Below, piece after piece: positions 42,724-53,500 of a DNA stretch of 64,000 nt. The notes under the pieces are model-generated. The model was given only the letters and a program-made list of their open reading frames with translations. It was not told where the DNA came from and ran no database searches. The position numbers were made by a program, and so were the translations under genes. The stretch's first letter is position 1; every line of letters starts with the position of its first letter. Source of the stretch: Symbiodinium natans (Eukaryota; Sar; Dinophyceae; Suessiales; Symbiodiniaceae); NCBI GenBank assembly GCA_905221605.1, contig CAJNDS010002387.1, positions 124,001 to 188,000 of the forward strand. Direction: 5' to 3'.

Positions 42724-42933
42724 TTGGAATCCCAGATTTCGTACCAGGAGGAATCGATGTTCGATAAAACTCGGAGCTTATCTAGGAACGAGGACTTCTC
42801 GGCTTGCGCTCAGGGGGATTTCGGGCTCGAAGCCCACATGTTTCTGCCTGCAGTGGGCGTTCTAGGCACGGCATCCCTGGCGAGGTTGATGCCGCCAGCG
42901 CGTCCGCCAGCAGTGGCTGCCCCATCTGAGTGA
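42724..42933 (+). CDS. Candidate terminal exon, gene unknown
   Basis: Unique open frame beginning after TTTAGGG and TTTGGAATCCCAG, reading DKTRSLSRNEDFSACAQGDF and GVLGTASLARLMPPARPP, ending at TGA. Composition looks coding. No family recognised. Confidence 0.3.
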   Translation: MESQISYQEESMFDKTRSLSRNEDFSACAQGDFGLEAHMFLPAVGVLGTASLARLMPPARPPAVAAPSE

Positions 42934-42939
42934 TTCAGG

Positions 42940-45900
42940 ATCCAGGGCTCTGACTTGTCTAGGGTTCTCTGGGTAGGCCCTTGGGGCATTAAATATTTTC
43001 CCTGATTGGGTTTAAAAGCATCACATTCAGGAATGTTTGTTCAGAGCGTTTTAAGGGCCATCTTGGTTCTAGTACAAGATCTTAAGAACTCAAACTCAGG
43101 TACCCATGTTACGGGGTAAAGTGCATAGTGCTTACATGCGGGAGGTGGTGCTCTAAATCATGGTTGGGCTCTAAAAATATGGGTATCCCCAAGAAGCCCT
43201 CGATTCTCTAGATTCCCGAGATGGGAATTGGGGAACTGTACAAACGCTGTCCCCTGCAGGGTAGCGCTTTGTTGCCCGCGACACTGGCGTCGTGAAGGAA
43301 CTGAAATCGAGTTCCCCAGCCAGAAAGCCAGCCAAAACCCTAAACCCTGAACCCATATATGGCGCCTGACAACTTAGACTAGGGCGACGGGCCCTCACAG
43401 CCAGGTGGCGGCCGATGTCAACAGGCCGGAAGCTCTCGTGTGCCCTAAACCCTAAACCCTAAGCCCTAACCCTAAACCCTAAACCCTAAACCCTAAACCC
43501 TAAACCCTAAACCCTAAACCCTAAACCCTAAACCCTAAACCCTAAACCCCTGCTGCTCAAAGCAAAAACTTCAGGTTCAGGCGTCGTTTCGAAAAGTTTG
43601 TAGTTCAACTGGCTGTATACGGTCCAGATCGGCCCAAACTCTGGAGTCTTTAACCTGAGAGCCGAACCCTGCGCAGCTCTCCCTCACTCTCTCTCGCTCC
43701 GTGTCTCTCTCCTTCTGTTTCTTGTTGCTCGCTTTGTCTCTCTAAGCGGGGTGCTCGACCACCCCCAGACGTCGGCATTTCCCCTAAACACCAAACCTTG
43801 CCCCTGCCGTCACCCACCCCCCCCCCCCCCCCCCTAAAACCCTAAAGCCCTGAACCCCCTCAACCCTAAACCCCTGAACCCCGAACCCTGAAACCCTAAA
43901 ACTTAAAACCCTGAACCCCCTCAACTCTACACCCCTGAACTCCGAAACCCTACAACCCCTACACCCCTGAAACCCTGAGCCCCTGAACTCCCTAAACCCT
44001 ACAACCCTAAACCCCTGAAACACCTGAAACACCTGAAACCCCTGAGCCCCTGAACTCCTAAACCCTAAACCCTAAACCCTAAACCCTAAACCCTAAACCC
44101 TAAACCCTAAACCCTAAACCCTAAACCCTAAACCCTGCCCTGAACCCTGAACCCTGAACCCTAAACTGAAACCCCTGAGCCCCCAGGCCTTGCATGCCTA
44201 CCCTTCGCCTCCCCGAGGTGCCTCTGCAGCCTTTGCTTTTGAGGGGTTTAGGGTTTAGGGTTTAGGGTTTAAGGGTTTAAGGGTTTAAGGGTTTAAGGGT
44301 TTAAGGGTTTAAGGGTTTAGGGGGTTAGGGTTTAGGGTTTAGGGTTTAGGGTTAAGGGTTAAGGTTTAGGGTTTAGGGTTTAGGGTTTAGGGTTTAGGGG
44401 TTAGGGGTTAAGGCTTAGGGTTAAGGGTTAAGGGTTTAGGGTTTAAGGGTTTAAGGGTTTAAGGGTTTAAGGGTTTAAGGGTTTAAGGGTTCAAGGGTTT
44501 AAGGGTTTAAGGGTTTAAGGGTTTAAGGGTTTAAGGGTTTAAGGGTTTAAGGGTTTAAGGGTCTAGGGTTTAAGGGTTTAGGGTTTAGGGTTTAAGGGTT
44601 TAGAGTTTAAGGGTTTAGGGGGTGTAGGGGGTGTAGGAGGGTTTAGGGTTTAGGGCTAGGACCCAGAGTGGTTTGGGGCTTGGGAACTGTAGGGGTTTAG
44701 GGTTGACGGGTTGACGGGTTTAGTGGTTTAGGGTTAAGGGTTTAGGGTTCAGGGTTTAGGGTGAGTGGCCCCTTATTCCCCTTTTTTTCCGGTTCAGGTT
44801 CCCTTCTAAGCACCTTTAGACCAACAAAAGGGGACCCTGTTTATTCCGAGGTTTCTCCTGGCGTCTAGAGGCTTTGGGGCTTAGGGTCGGTTTAAGTTTG
44901 AGGTTTAGGGTTAAGGGTTGGGGTTTAGGGTCGTTTTTTTGAGTTTAGGGATTCGTAAGTTTAAAGACGAGAGCTACGTAAACTCCTAAAGCATGGAAGC
45001 CTTCTAAACTTGTTGGCCCCACCCCAACAAGAAACCTACGTACGTTCAGAGATCCCCCATCAGACGGGATTTCTCACCCTCAATTTGCTAGTCTAAAAGC
45101 TTAAAAGTTTACTATAGTTCCTAAACATTCACCTCTGACCACAAGAACCTGCGCAGTCGCTGAAGCCATGTCACCATCATACGACACATGCATACACCTG
45201 TGGCTGTCGAAGACCCGGTGGTGGGTGACCTGGAGTGCATCCCCTTGCCGGCGCTTTTGCTCTGGGTGGTCATGCCCTTGTACACAGTTTAGGGTTTTTA
45301 GGGTTTAGGGTTTAGGATTTAGGGTTTAGGGTTTAGGGATGTCCGTGTCCTCACAGTTACTGGTGATGCTGTGACCACTCTGCAGTCGCACTGGTCGGGC
45401 TCGACGGGCCCGTGAACTCCCGTGGCAAAACTGCGTGCTGCCCTTCAGAAGGAGGCCTTTAGCCCTAAACCTGTAAACTCTACACCAAAATTTAACTTAG
45501 TAGCTTAGTGGTACCCTTTACCCTTTTTCTGGGCTATGGGTTCCCTTGAAAAGTAAACCACCCAAACAAAGGGTGCCCCTTATTATAATAAGGTTACTGG
45601 GCTACCAAGCTAACCCTACTCCAGACCGCAACCCAAAGCCTGCTGTCCTCTACAAGGCGGTGCTGATGGAACAACGCCCGGATGGGCTGCGCCCTCGGAA
45701 CCGCAATCTTTGACTGGGCAAGCTCCCGCTGTTTATTTTGAGGGGGGGTTTCAAATCGGGTTGTTGGGGGTAGACTAAACCCTAAACCCTAAACCCTAAA
45801 CCCTTTTCAAGATTTAGCCCTAGAGGGTGAGCCCCCAAAACCGAGGCCTTAAATTTGCAGGGGCCCTATAAAAGCCCCAAACCCCAACCCCAGCCCCTAA

Positions 45901-46500
45901 ACCCCAAACCCTAAACCCTAAACCCCAAACCCTAAACCCCAAACCCTAAACCCCACACCCTAAACCCTAAACCCCAAACCCTAAACCCCCGAAATCCCAA
46001 ACCTCAGCTTCAGGTTCCCGGTTCAGCAGGGTTGTGACACTGGGAACTCTGAAGCAGGACCCTGGTGTTGCAGTCATGGGCTTAGGGTTTATATGGTTTG
46101 GGATTTAAGGATTAGGGTCCTTTTGCCCCTGAAAACCCGATACCTTACTTGCAGCCCTAGAAGCCCCGATACGCCCTGTAATGCCTAAACCCCCTAGCCA
46201 AAGCCCTGACGCTTAGACTCATGTCTCGCTTGAGTCCTGAACGCGTCCGTTGGCCCAAGGCTTTTGCGCGTTAGGGCCGGCTCCCGGGGGTGCTTGGAAA
46301 GGCAAGCTTTAGGCTGAAGGGTTCAGGGCGTTTAAGGAGCTAGTCCTGGAGTTACCTGTATTTCAGGGGCTGAGTATGTAACCTTGAACCCAAGGCTCAG
46401 ACATGTCAAAAAAGCCCGGGACCGCGCTTTTGTTGGGGCTCGCCCCACTCAGAAACCCACCCATGCACCCTGCTGAACAGCTTTCTAAAGCCCAAACCCA
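42940..46500. repeat. Telomeric-repeat field with elements and small exon candidates
   Basis: A TAGGCCCTTGGGGC-type element at about 42970-43085, CCCTAAA at 43440-43550, poly-C at 43816-43834, CCCTAAA/CCCTGAA at 43835-44170, and TTTAGGG with a TTTAAGGG run (44270-44570). A family E element is split by TTTAGGG repeats (44651-44876). TTTAGGG lies at 45295-45340, a family F element at 45498-45612 and CCCTAAA/CCCCAAA at 45880-46000. Candidate exons: about 45192-45291 (DPVVGDLECIPLPALLLWVV) and about 45612-45710 (VLYKAVLMEQRPDGLRPRN, then TGA). Neither is assigned. Confidence 0.5.
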
Positions 46501-46540
46501 AAACCCCTACAAACCCAGAACCCATCTTCCCCACCTGCAG

Positions 46541-46650
46541 CCATGAACGAAACGTGCTGCGCGTCGTTCTTGCGCCGGTTTCAGACCCCGCCGCCTCGCA
46601 TACGCACTGCTGCGGACATTCCGCTGAACGGGGGGGAGGTGCCCGGAATG
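46541..46650 (+). CDS. Candidate first exon, possibly of the carbonic anhydrase gene
   Basis: After CCACCTGCAG comes ATG at 46543, reading MNETCCASFLRRFQTPPPRI and on to AADIPLNGGE, with a GT donor (GAG|GTGCCC). The left flank is C-rich and the right flank G-rich, as for other exons. It lies about 0.9 kb upstream of the first carbonic anhydrase exon. Its link to that gene is only inferred from order and strand. Confidence 0.35.
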
Positions 46651-47573
46651 CACGTGTGGGGGGTTTCAGGGTTGAGGGCCAAGTGTCGATTCCTTTGCAG
46701 CCTACTCCTGCCGCCCCACACCAAACAAAGCATCAAAGTCTTCTCGAAACCCTCCCTAAGTCCCATTCCTCCTCAGCCTGCCCAGCACCCCTCACACCAC
46801 GTTGGGCATCCAAACCCATACTAAGGCAGGCGGGGGCTGCCATAGGGTAGGCTTCGGATGGAGATGCCACCTTTCGAGTATCTTGGTTCCTTTGGGGTTT
46901 AAAGGATTCGGTTCCCTAAGCCTTAGTAGCCCCAAATTGGCAATGGGGGCCCTTTTTTGTTCTAGGTGCTTATAGGTTACTTGGTCACCGAGTAACCGAA
47001 ACATCTAAGCTGAACCCCGAAGCCTAAACCCCAGACCCCCGAACCCCTAAACCAAAAACCCCAATCCTTCGAAACCCCTGCATCCTGACGCTTGTTTCTT
47101 CACAAGTTACGGGCGGAACCTGGGAGGTGTAGGCCATCGGACTCAAGGGCATCCGAAATCTCCGGAAACCTGAAAACCTCAAGCGTCCATCGGGCCATTC
47201 CAGCTACGAGGGCTGCAGACCTGCAAATGAGGCTGTCCCTAAACCCTAGACCCTAAACCCTATAAGCCTTAACCCTTAAACCCTAAACCCTAAACCCGCC
47301 CTAAACACAAGAAAACCATTCTTTGGGAGCCACTGCTCCCTTCCGCTTTCGCAAACCCTAATATAAGGGGGGGGGGGGGGGTCGGAATAATTACTAAACC
47401 CTAAACCCAAACCCTAACCCTACGGTCCCTGTGCAATTTTCCTACAAGCACCCCCCCCCCCCCCCAAAAAAAAAAAAAAAAAACCTAGGTTAAAATTCAG
47501 TATGTTAGACCCCCGAAAAAAAAGGCCTTAGGTTAAAATTCAGGCCCCCTATGTTCGACCCCAAACCCCGCAG

Positions 47574-50500
47574 GCTCTGCAGCTGCTTCAGGAGGGGAAC
47601 GAGCGCTTTGCGACGAGGCGCTCCAAGACGCTTGGCCTTCCTTCGCCAGTCGAACCCCCGAAACCTTGAAGCCTGAATGGGTTTAGGGTTTTAGGGTTTA
47701 GGCTTCAGGGTTTAGGGTTCAGGGTTCAGGGTCTAGGGTTTAGGGTTTAGGGTTTAGGTTTAGGTTTAGGGTTTTAGGGTTTAGGCTTCAGGGTTTAGGG
47801 TTTAGGGTTTTAGGGTCTAGGGTTTAGGGTTTAGGGTGTAGGGTGCAGGGTTTAGGGTTTGACTTCCCTTACGTGTAGGTTCGTGGGTCCTTCATGTGTG
47901 GGGTTCTCGTGCCCGAAGCGCATGAACCTGCAAGTATGGTTTCTTTGATGGCCAGAACAAGAAAGACGTGACTTGACGATCTCAGCCCTTGAGCCCCAAG
48001 CAGAAGAGTGGCATCGTGGAGAAGCTTAAGGTGTAATTACAGCTTTAGGGCTTAGACGGATGGAGAAGGGCTTAGGCTCGGGCAGCTCGCAGTGGGGCGG
48101 GCCCTCAGTTCTCATCGAAGCCTGGCAAGAGCGGTTCTGGCCCCCCCCCCCCCCCCGAACTCTGCATCTCCCTCGAACAAACCCTAAACCCTAAACTTAG
48201 GCCCCCAACCCTAACCTCCCTAAACCCCGAAGCAAGAGCCCAACCCTCAACCCTAACCTCCCTTTACCCCGAAACAAGAGCCTGAGAACCCTGGCCGAGG
48301 AATATGCCCACAAGCGCTGCGATGCGTCAGACGCTTTTCAACCAGGCCACGGATGGATGGGCTATTGGGCCCTAGAATCCCCATAATCAACCCTACAAAG
48401 GGCCTTTTTGAGGGGCGATAGGGTATAATAGCCGCTTAATAGCCCGTCCTGGCAGATGGCAGGTGATGATCTTACGGCTAAGACTAAGAGATCCAAGCGC
48501 TCAGCCCCACACACCCTAAACCCCAAACCCCAAACCCCAAACCCCAAACCCTAAACCCTAGACCCTAAACCCCAAACCCTAAACCCTAAACCCTAAACGG
48601 CCGGCGAAGCAGCTTCCAGGATCAACCCATTCAAAAAAGCCCTACCTGGTCTCGCTGAAAAACCAGAACGACTCGCAGACCGCGAGTTAGACTTTGCAGC
48701 CCTAAACCCTAAACCCTAAACCCCAAACCCCTAAATTCCCAAAATTCCTAAATCATTTAAGCTTCTGATCCCCCAGCCGCGGGTTTCGAGGTTTAGAGCT
48801 TGAAGTTCAGGTTTGAGGGCTGGAAAAGTTCGTTTAGGGTTTAGGGTTTAGGGTTTATAGGGTTTAGGGTTTAGGGCTGGAACACTGTAGGGTCTAGGGT
48901 TTCGACCATCGGCGTGTGCGCAGGGTCAGCTACCCCATTCCGCCATCATCGGCTGCGCGGACTCGCGGGCGCCCTTAGCGCCTTAGCTGATCGGTGCGTG
49001 GCCTTGATATGGGGGGTTTAGGATTTAGGGTTTAGGTTTTAGGATTAAGGGTTTGGGGGTTTCCGAAATTAAGAGTACCTTATTGGGGTCCTGATTGTAA
49101 GGGGATGCTACTGTTTGGGGGCTTATTCTAGGGTCCCTTATTTTCATACGCCCCCGTATATGTTTCTGAAAAGTTCGGTCCCTTCTAGAGGGTCCCTCCA
49201 CACAAACCTACCAAATCTGGGCGGGGGGGAGACTTGGAAACTGCCATACGCCCACACGCAGACTCATATTAATATAGGGTTGCTGTTCGTGGTAAGCGCG
49301 TTCATTGCCGCAGGGACTTCGATTGTGGCTGTTGTCCCTCAACCCTAAACCCTAAACCCTAAACCCTCTCTTTTTTGAAGCGGCCCTTCCAGGGACTCTT
49401 AGGGGATCACGGGTCTTTCCGGCAAGTTTTCCGTGAGGACCTAGAGAAGGCCCTTGTTCCCTGCCCCTTTAAACCGAACAGGGCACCCTGTTCTATTTCC
49501 AGGCTACTCTTGGGTTGTCCTAAACCCGAAACCCGGAACCCTAAACCCTATAACCCTAAACCCTTAACCCGGGTGAGTTTACATGCTGCAGGAGACCATC
49601 TTCGATGCCCTGCCCGGGGACATCTTTGCCCTGCGCAATGCGGGAAATACCTGCACCCACGCAGAGGCTCCCGAAGTCACACTCTAGTGCCGCAAGAGCC
49701 TTTTAGAATCTGGGAAGCCTAAACCCCAAACCCTCAACCCTAAACCCTAAACCCTACACCGGAGGTCAAGCTTTAGTTGCGCCGCACCCTTAAAAACATG
49801 TATGGTTTTTGGAGAGTTTCACCCTCAACCCTTCTTGTACGCTAAACCCTAAACCCTAAACCCTAAACGCTAAACGCTAAACGCTAAATCCTAAACCCTA
49901 AATCCTAAACCCTAAACCCTTCTTGCATGGAGGGAAGCATCGTCGGCAGCCTCGAGTTCTGCACGAACATACTCGGCACGCGGCTGACTCCTGGACCTGT
50001 GAAAGGCAGAGGTTTGGGTTTAGGGTTTAGGGTTTATAGGGTTGATAGGGTTGATAGGGTTGATAGGGTTTATAGGTTTATAGGGTTTATAGGGTTTATA
50101 GGTTTATGGGGTTTATAGGGTTTATAGGGTTTATAGGGTTTATAGGGTTTAAAGGGTTTAAAGGGTTTATAGGGTTTAAAGGGTTTATAGTTTAAAAGGG
50201 TTTATAGTTTATAGGGTTTATAGGGTTTATAGGGATTATAGGGGTTTATAGGGTTTATGGGGTTTATAGGGTTTATAGGGTTTATAGGGATTATAGGGGT
50301 TTATAGGGTTTATAGGGTTTATAGGGTTTATAGGGTTTATAGGGTTCATAGGGTTTATAGGGTTTATAGGGTTTACAGGGTTTATAGGGTTTATAGGGTT
50401 TATAGGGTTTATAGGGTTTATAGGGTTTATAGGGTTTATAGGGTTTATAGGGTTTATAGGGTTTAGGTTTTAGGGTTTGAGCGGGGCCCTCTTCACGACG

Positions 50501-53500
50501 GCCACTAGCTTCTCGTGGTAGTGGACGGTGGAGACCGCCGGGCCTTGTGTATCTTCTGAAGCCTGAAAGTCCTAAACTTTAGAGCCTAAACCCTAAACCT
50601 GAACCCACTGGACCCAGCTGTTTTTGCAAATAGGGGGGGGTGGGGGGGCTGCCCCCGCCCCCTGGCTTTGAAGCTGCGCAAGCTTGCGAGCAAGTTTGTA
50701 TCCCTAGGAAAATATGGAGGGAATGGAGGTTTTCATAGGAAAAGCCAAAAAAGGAGCACTCAATTCCTATCAAAACATTGTGGGAACGAAGACTTCCTAG
50801 GAAAAACCAAGAACATCGACCAAGGAAGAAGAGGACCCAAAACAAGACACGCGAACCAAAAAAATAACCCTTAACAAAACCCTTTTTTAACCCGTGCAAA
50901 AACCTGAAAGCATAATCATTTTGTCACCCATCATGAGAGTATTGCGTTTGCAAATGCGGGGGGGGGGGGGGGGCTGCGCCCCACCCAGCCCCCCGCCCCC
51001 GCGTTTTGAAGCCGTGCAAGCTTTCTTCGCAAGGCATCAGAATCTTTTTGAACCCGTCATGTATTTGCAAATGGGGGGGGCCCCCCCCTTCCGAGCCCCC
51101 CCGTTTATGAACATGTAGTGCAAATAGAAGTGTTCCATGCATGGGGCCTGTACCCCCCAATCCCGCGCTATTTTTAAGCCGTGCCAGAGCCGCGCAAACT
51201 TGCTTCACTAAGCCCCACTAAGCATATATGAGTCTTTTCGAAACCCATCACGCATGTCGTTTGCAAATTGCCCACTCCCAACCGCCCGGTTGCTTGAGCC
51301 GTGCAGGGTGGTTCGTGGTGGTGGTCCCTTGGTGGTGGTCCCGTGGTGGTGGTCCCGTGGTGGTGGTGGTCCCGTGGTTCGCGTGGTGGTGGTCCGTGGT
51401 GGTGTGTGCATGATGGTGGTCCGTGGTACCTCGTGGCGGTCCGTGGTGTTGGTCCGTGGCGGTGGTTTGTGGTGGGATGTGGGTGGGTGGGGTGTGGGTC
51501 GGTGGACTGCTGGTGGTGGTGGTGGTGGTGGTGGTGGTACCTGGTGGCGGTGGTGGTGGTACTTGGTGGTGGTGGTGGTGGTGGCACCTTGTGGGGTGTG
51601 TGGGTGGTGGGATGTGGGTGGGTGGGTGTGGGTGGGTGAATGTGGGTGGGTGGGTGTGGGTGGGTGGGATGTGGGTGGGTGGGGTGAGGGTCGGTGGGAT
51701 GCGGGTGTGTTAGATGTGGGTTCGACGACGCAAGAACTTCATGCGCACAGCTCCGACTCAACCGTGCAAAAGAATGGTCTTTTCCGCCCGCGCACCGACG
51801 ATTCGTTTATATCACACATTTTTGCGATAAACGTGACAGCTTTCTGCATTCGGGTTCGTGGCTCCTAACAGGTTTCATATGGTATGCAGACGCTTCCCAA
51901 AATAGGGGGTTCCCTTACTCTACCCTTCAAAACGCAACAATCCTTAGTATAGGAGCCCCAACAAGCGGTTTAGGGTTTCGGGCCCCATACCTCCGACAGC
52001 CCAAACACGAAACCCTTCAGGGTGTAGGGTCGAGGGGTTCAAACTCTGCCCCACCCCCCCCCCCCCAAAGAGCATGCCTTCTGCCTGACGAGGATCTTCG
52101 TCCTGGGCCACACAAAGTGTGGGGCTGTCTATGGCGCCACCAAGGAGTACTTCAAGTCACTGAAGGCAAGGGGCGTTACTAGGTAGGCCCTTGGGACATT
52201 TCACATATCCCCTTTGTGGGCTTAGGAGGATCGTATATGACAAAGGATGTCACGCACTCTGCCCAGCCAGGAGGCCGTTCTTGCGTGTTTGAGTGGACAT
52301 GTTGGGGCTTTTGTTTTTTCAATTTAAGGCTTGTGTTTTGGGATGAACTTTTAGGTCTAGGACTTTGGAATGTTATCTATCTATCCTTCATGGAGTTTAC
52401 GACGTTCCTGTTTTTTAAGAGTGTTTTGGACCTGCTGCCAACCCCAAAACTCTTGAGCCTGAAATTAAAGCCTTTCAGGTCTAAGGTTTGGGGTTTGGGG
52501 TTGAGGGATTAATGGTTGCGCTAGGACTAGGGTTACCCTAAACCCTAAACCCCAAACGCTCAAGCCTGAGCCCTGCTGGGTTTTGGAATCCCCCAAAGTT
52601 CTCCGCATTCAGGGTCGTCTACAGGGTCCTAAAGGGAGGGAATTCATGGGGGGTCTAGGTACCGAGACCTTGAGTTCCCCAAACCCTAAACCCTAAACCC
52701 TAAACCCTAAACCCTAAACCCTAAACCCTAAACCCTAAACCCTAAACCTTGAACCCTAAACCCTAAACCCTATGTCCTAAAGCCCTTGAACCCACCTCCC
52801 TGGAGGGCCCCACAAGTCTTGGAGGGCTTTGGGCTTCAGTGTTCGGGCTCGTGCAAGTGCGCGAGGGTCCGCGGTTTAGGGCTTTGAGACCCTGCTGCCC
52901 CTGCGTAGTAGTCCCTAAACCCAAAACCCAAAACTTTTTGGGTGTATGGATCTGTGAAACCCCAAAAGACCTCGAGCTTATGCTTGCAAGGCCAAAAGCA
53001 CTGGTGTCTCCTCGGCATTGGAGGGGCTGCTCCAGGACTTTCCCCAATTCCCTAAACCCTAAACGCTAAAGTGCCTCACTTTCTCAAGACCGCCAAAACC
53101 CTCAACCCCGCATTTGCCTTGCACATGGGGTCGAATTCCAAGCCTAAACCCTAAACCCGACACCCTACATAAACCCTAAACCCTATAGACCCTATGTATA
53201 TAAGCCCTTAATTCACCCTTTCAGCCAGGACCTGGCCCTTGTGGCCGCAGAAGCCGCGACGGAGATGGGGCCCGACGCCGATCCGGAGGACCCCAGGGAC
53301 GAAAACATTGTAGGATTTCCAGGGTTTAGGGTTTAGAGTTTAGGGTTTAGGATTCAGGGTTTAGGGTTAAGGGTTAAGGGTTTAGGGTTCAGGTTTAGGG
53401 TTTTAAGTTTAAGGTTTAGGGTTTACAGTTTAAGAAGGATTTTGGGGTTTCGGTTTCTAAGGGTTTAAGGATTCTACAGTAGGGTTTAGGGGTTTCTAGG

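Larger units (their letters stand above)
49986..52092 (+). other. 2.1-kb composite intron (GA donor) in carbonic anhydrase
   Basis: Donor GACTCCTGG, acceptor CTGACGAG. It holds a TTTATAGGG array (50030-50470), a family of units with TTTGCAAATG, poly-G/poly-C and GCCGTGCAAGCTT (50620-51300), a GGT/GTGGGTGG microsatellite (51310-51715), and unique DNA to 52040 with poly-C. Splicing gives LGTRLIFVLGHTKCGA, an excellent family match. The large ORFs inside are low-complexity. Confidence 0.75.

Noticed and set aside
50257-50466. YRV-repeat protein
   Set aside because: Translation of the TTTATAGGG array inside a carbonic anhydrase intron.
51174-51868. His/Pro/Thr-rich minus ORF and Val/Gly/Trp-rich plus ORFs
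   Set aside because: They read the GGT/GTGGGTGG microsatellite in several frames; all frames are open because of the repeat.
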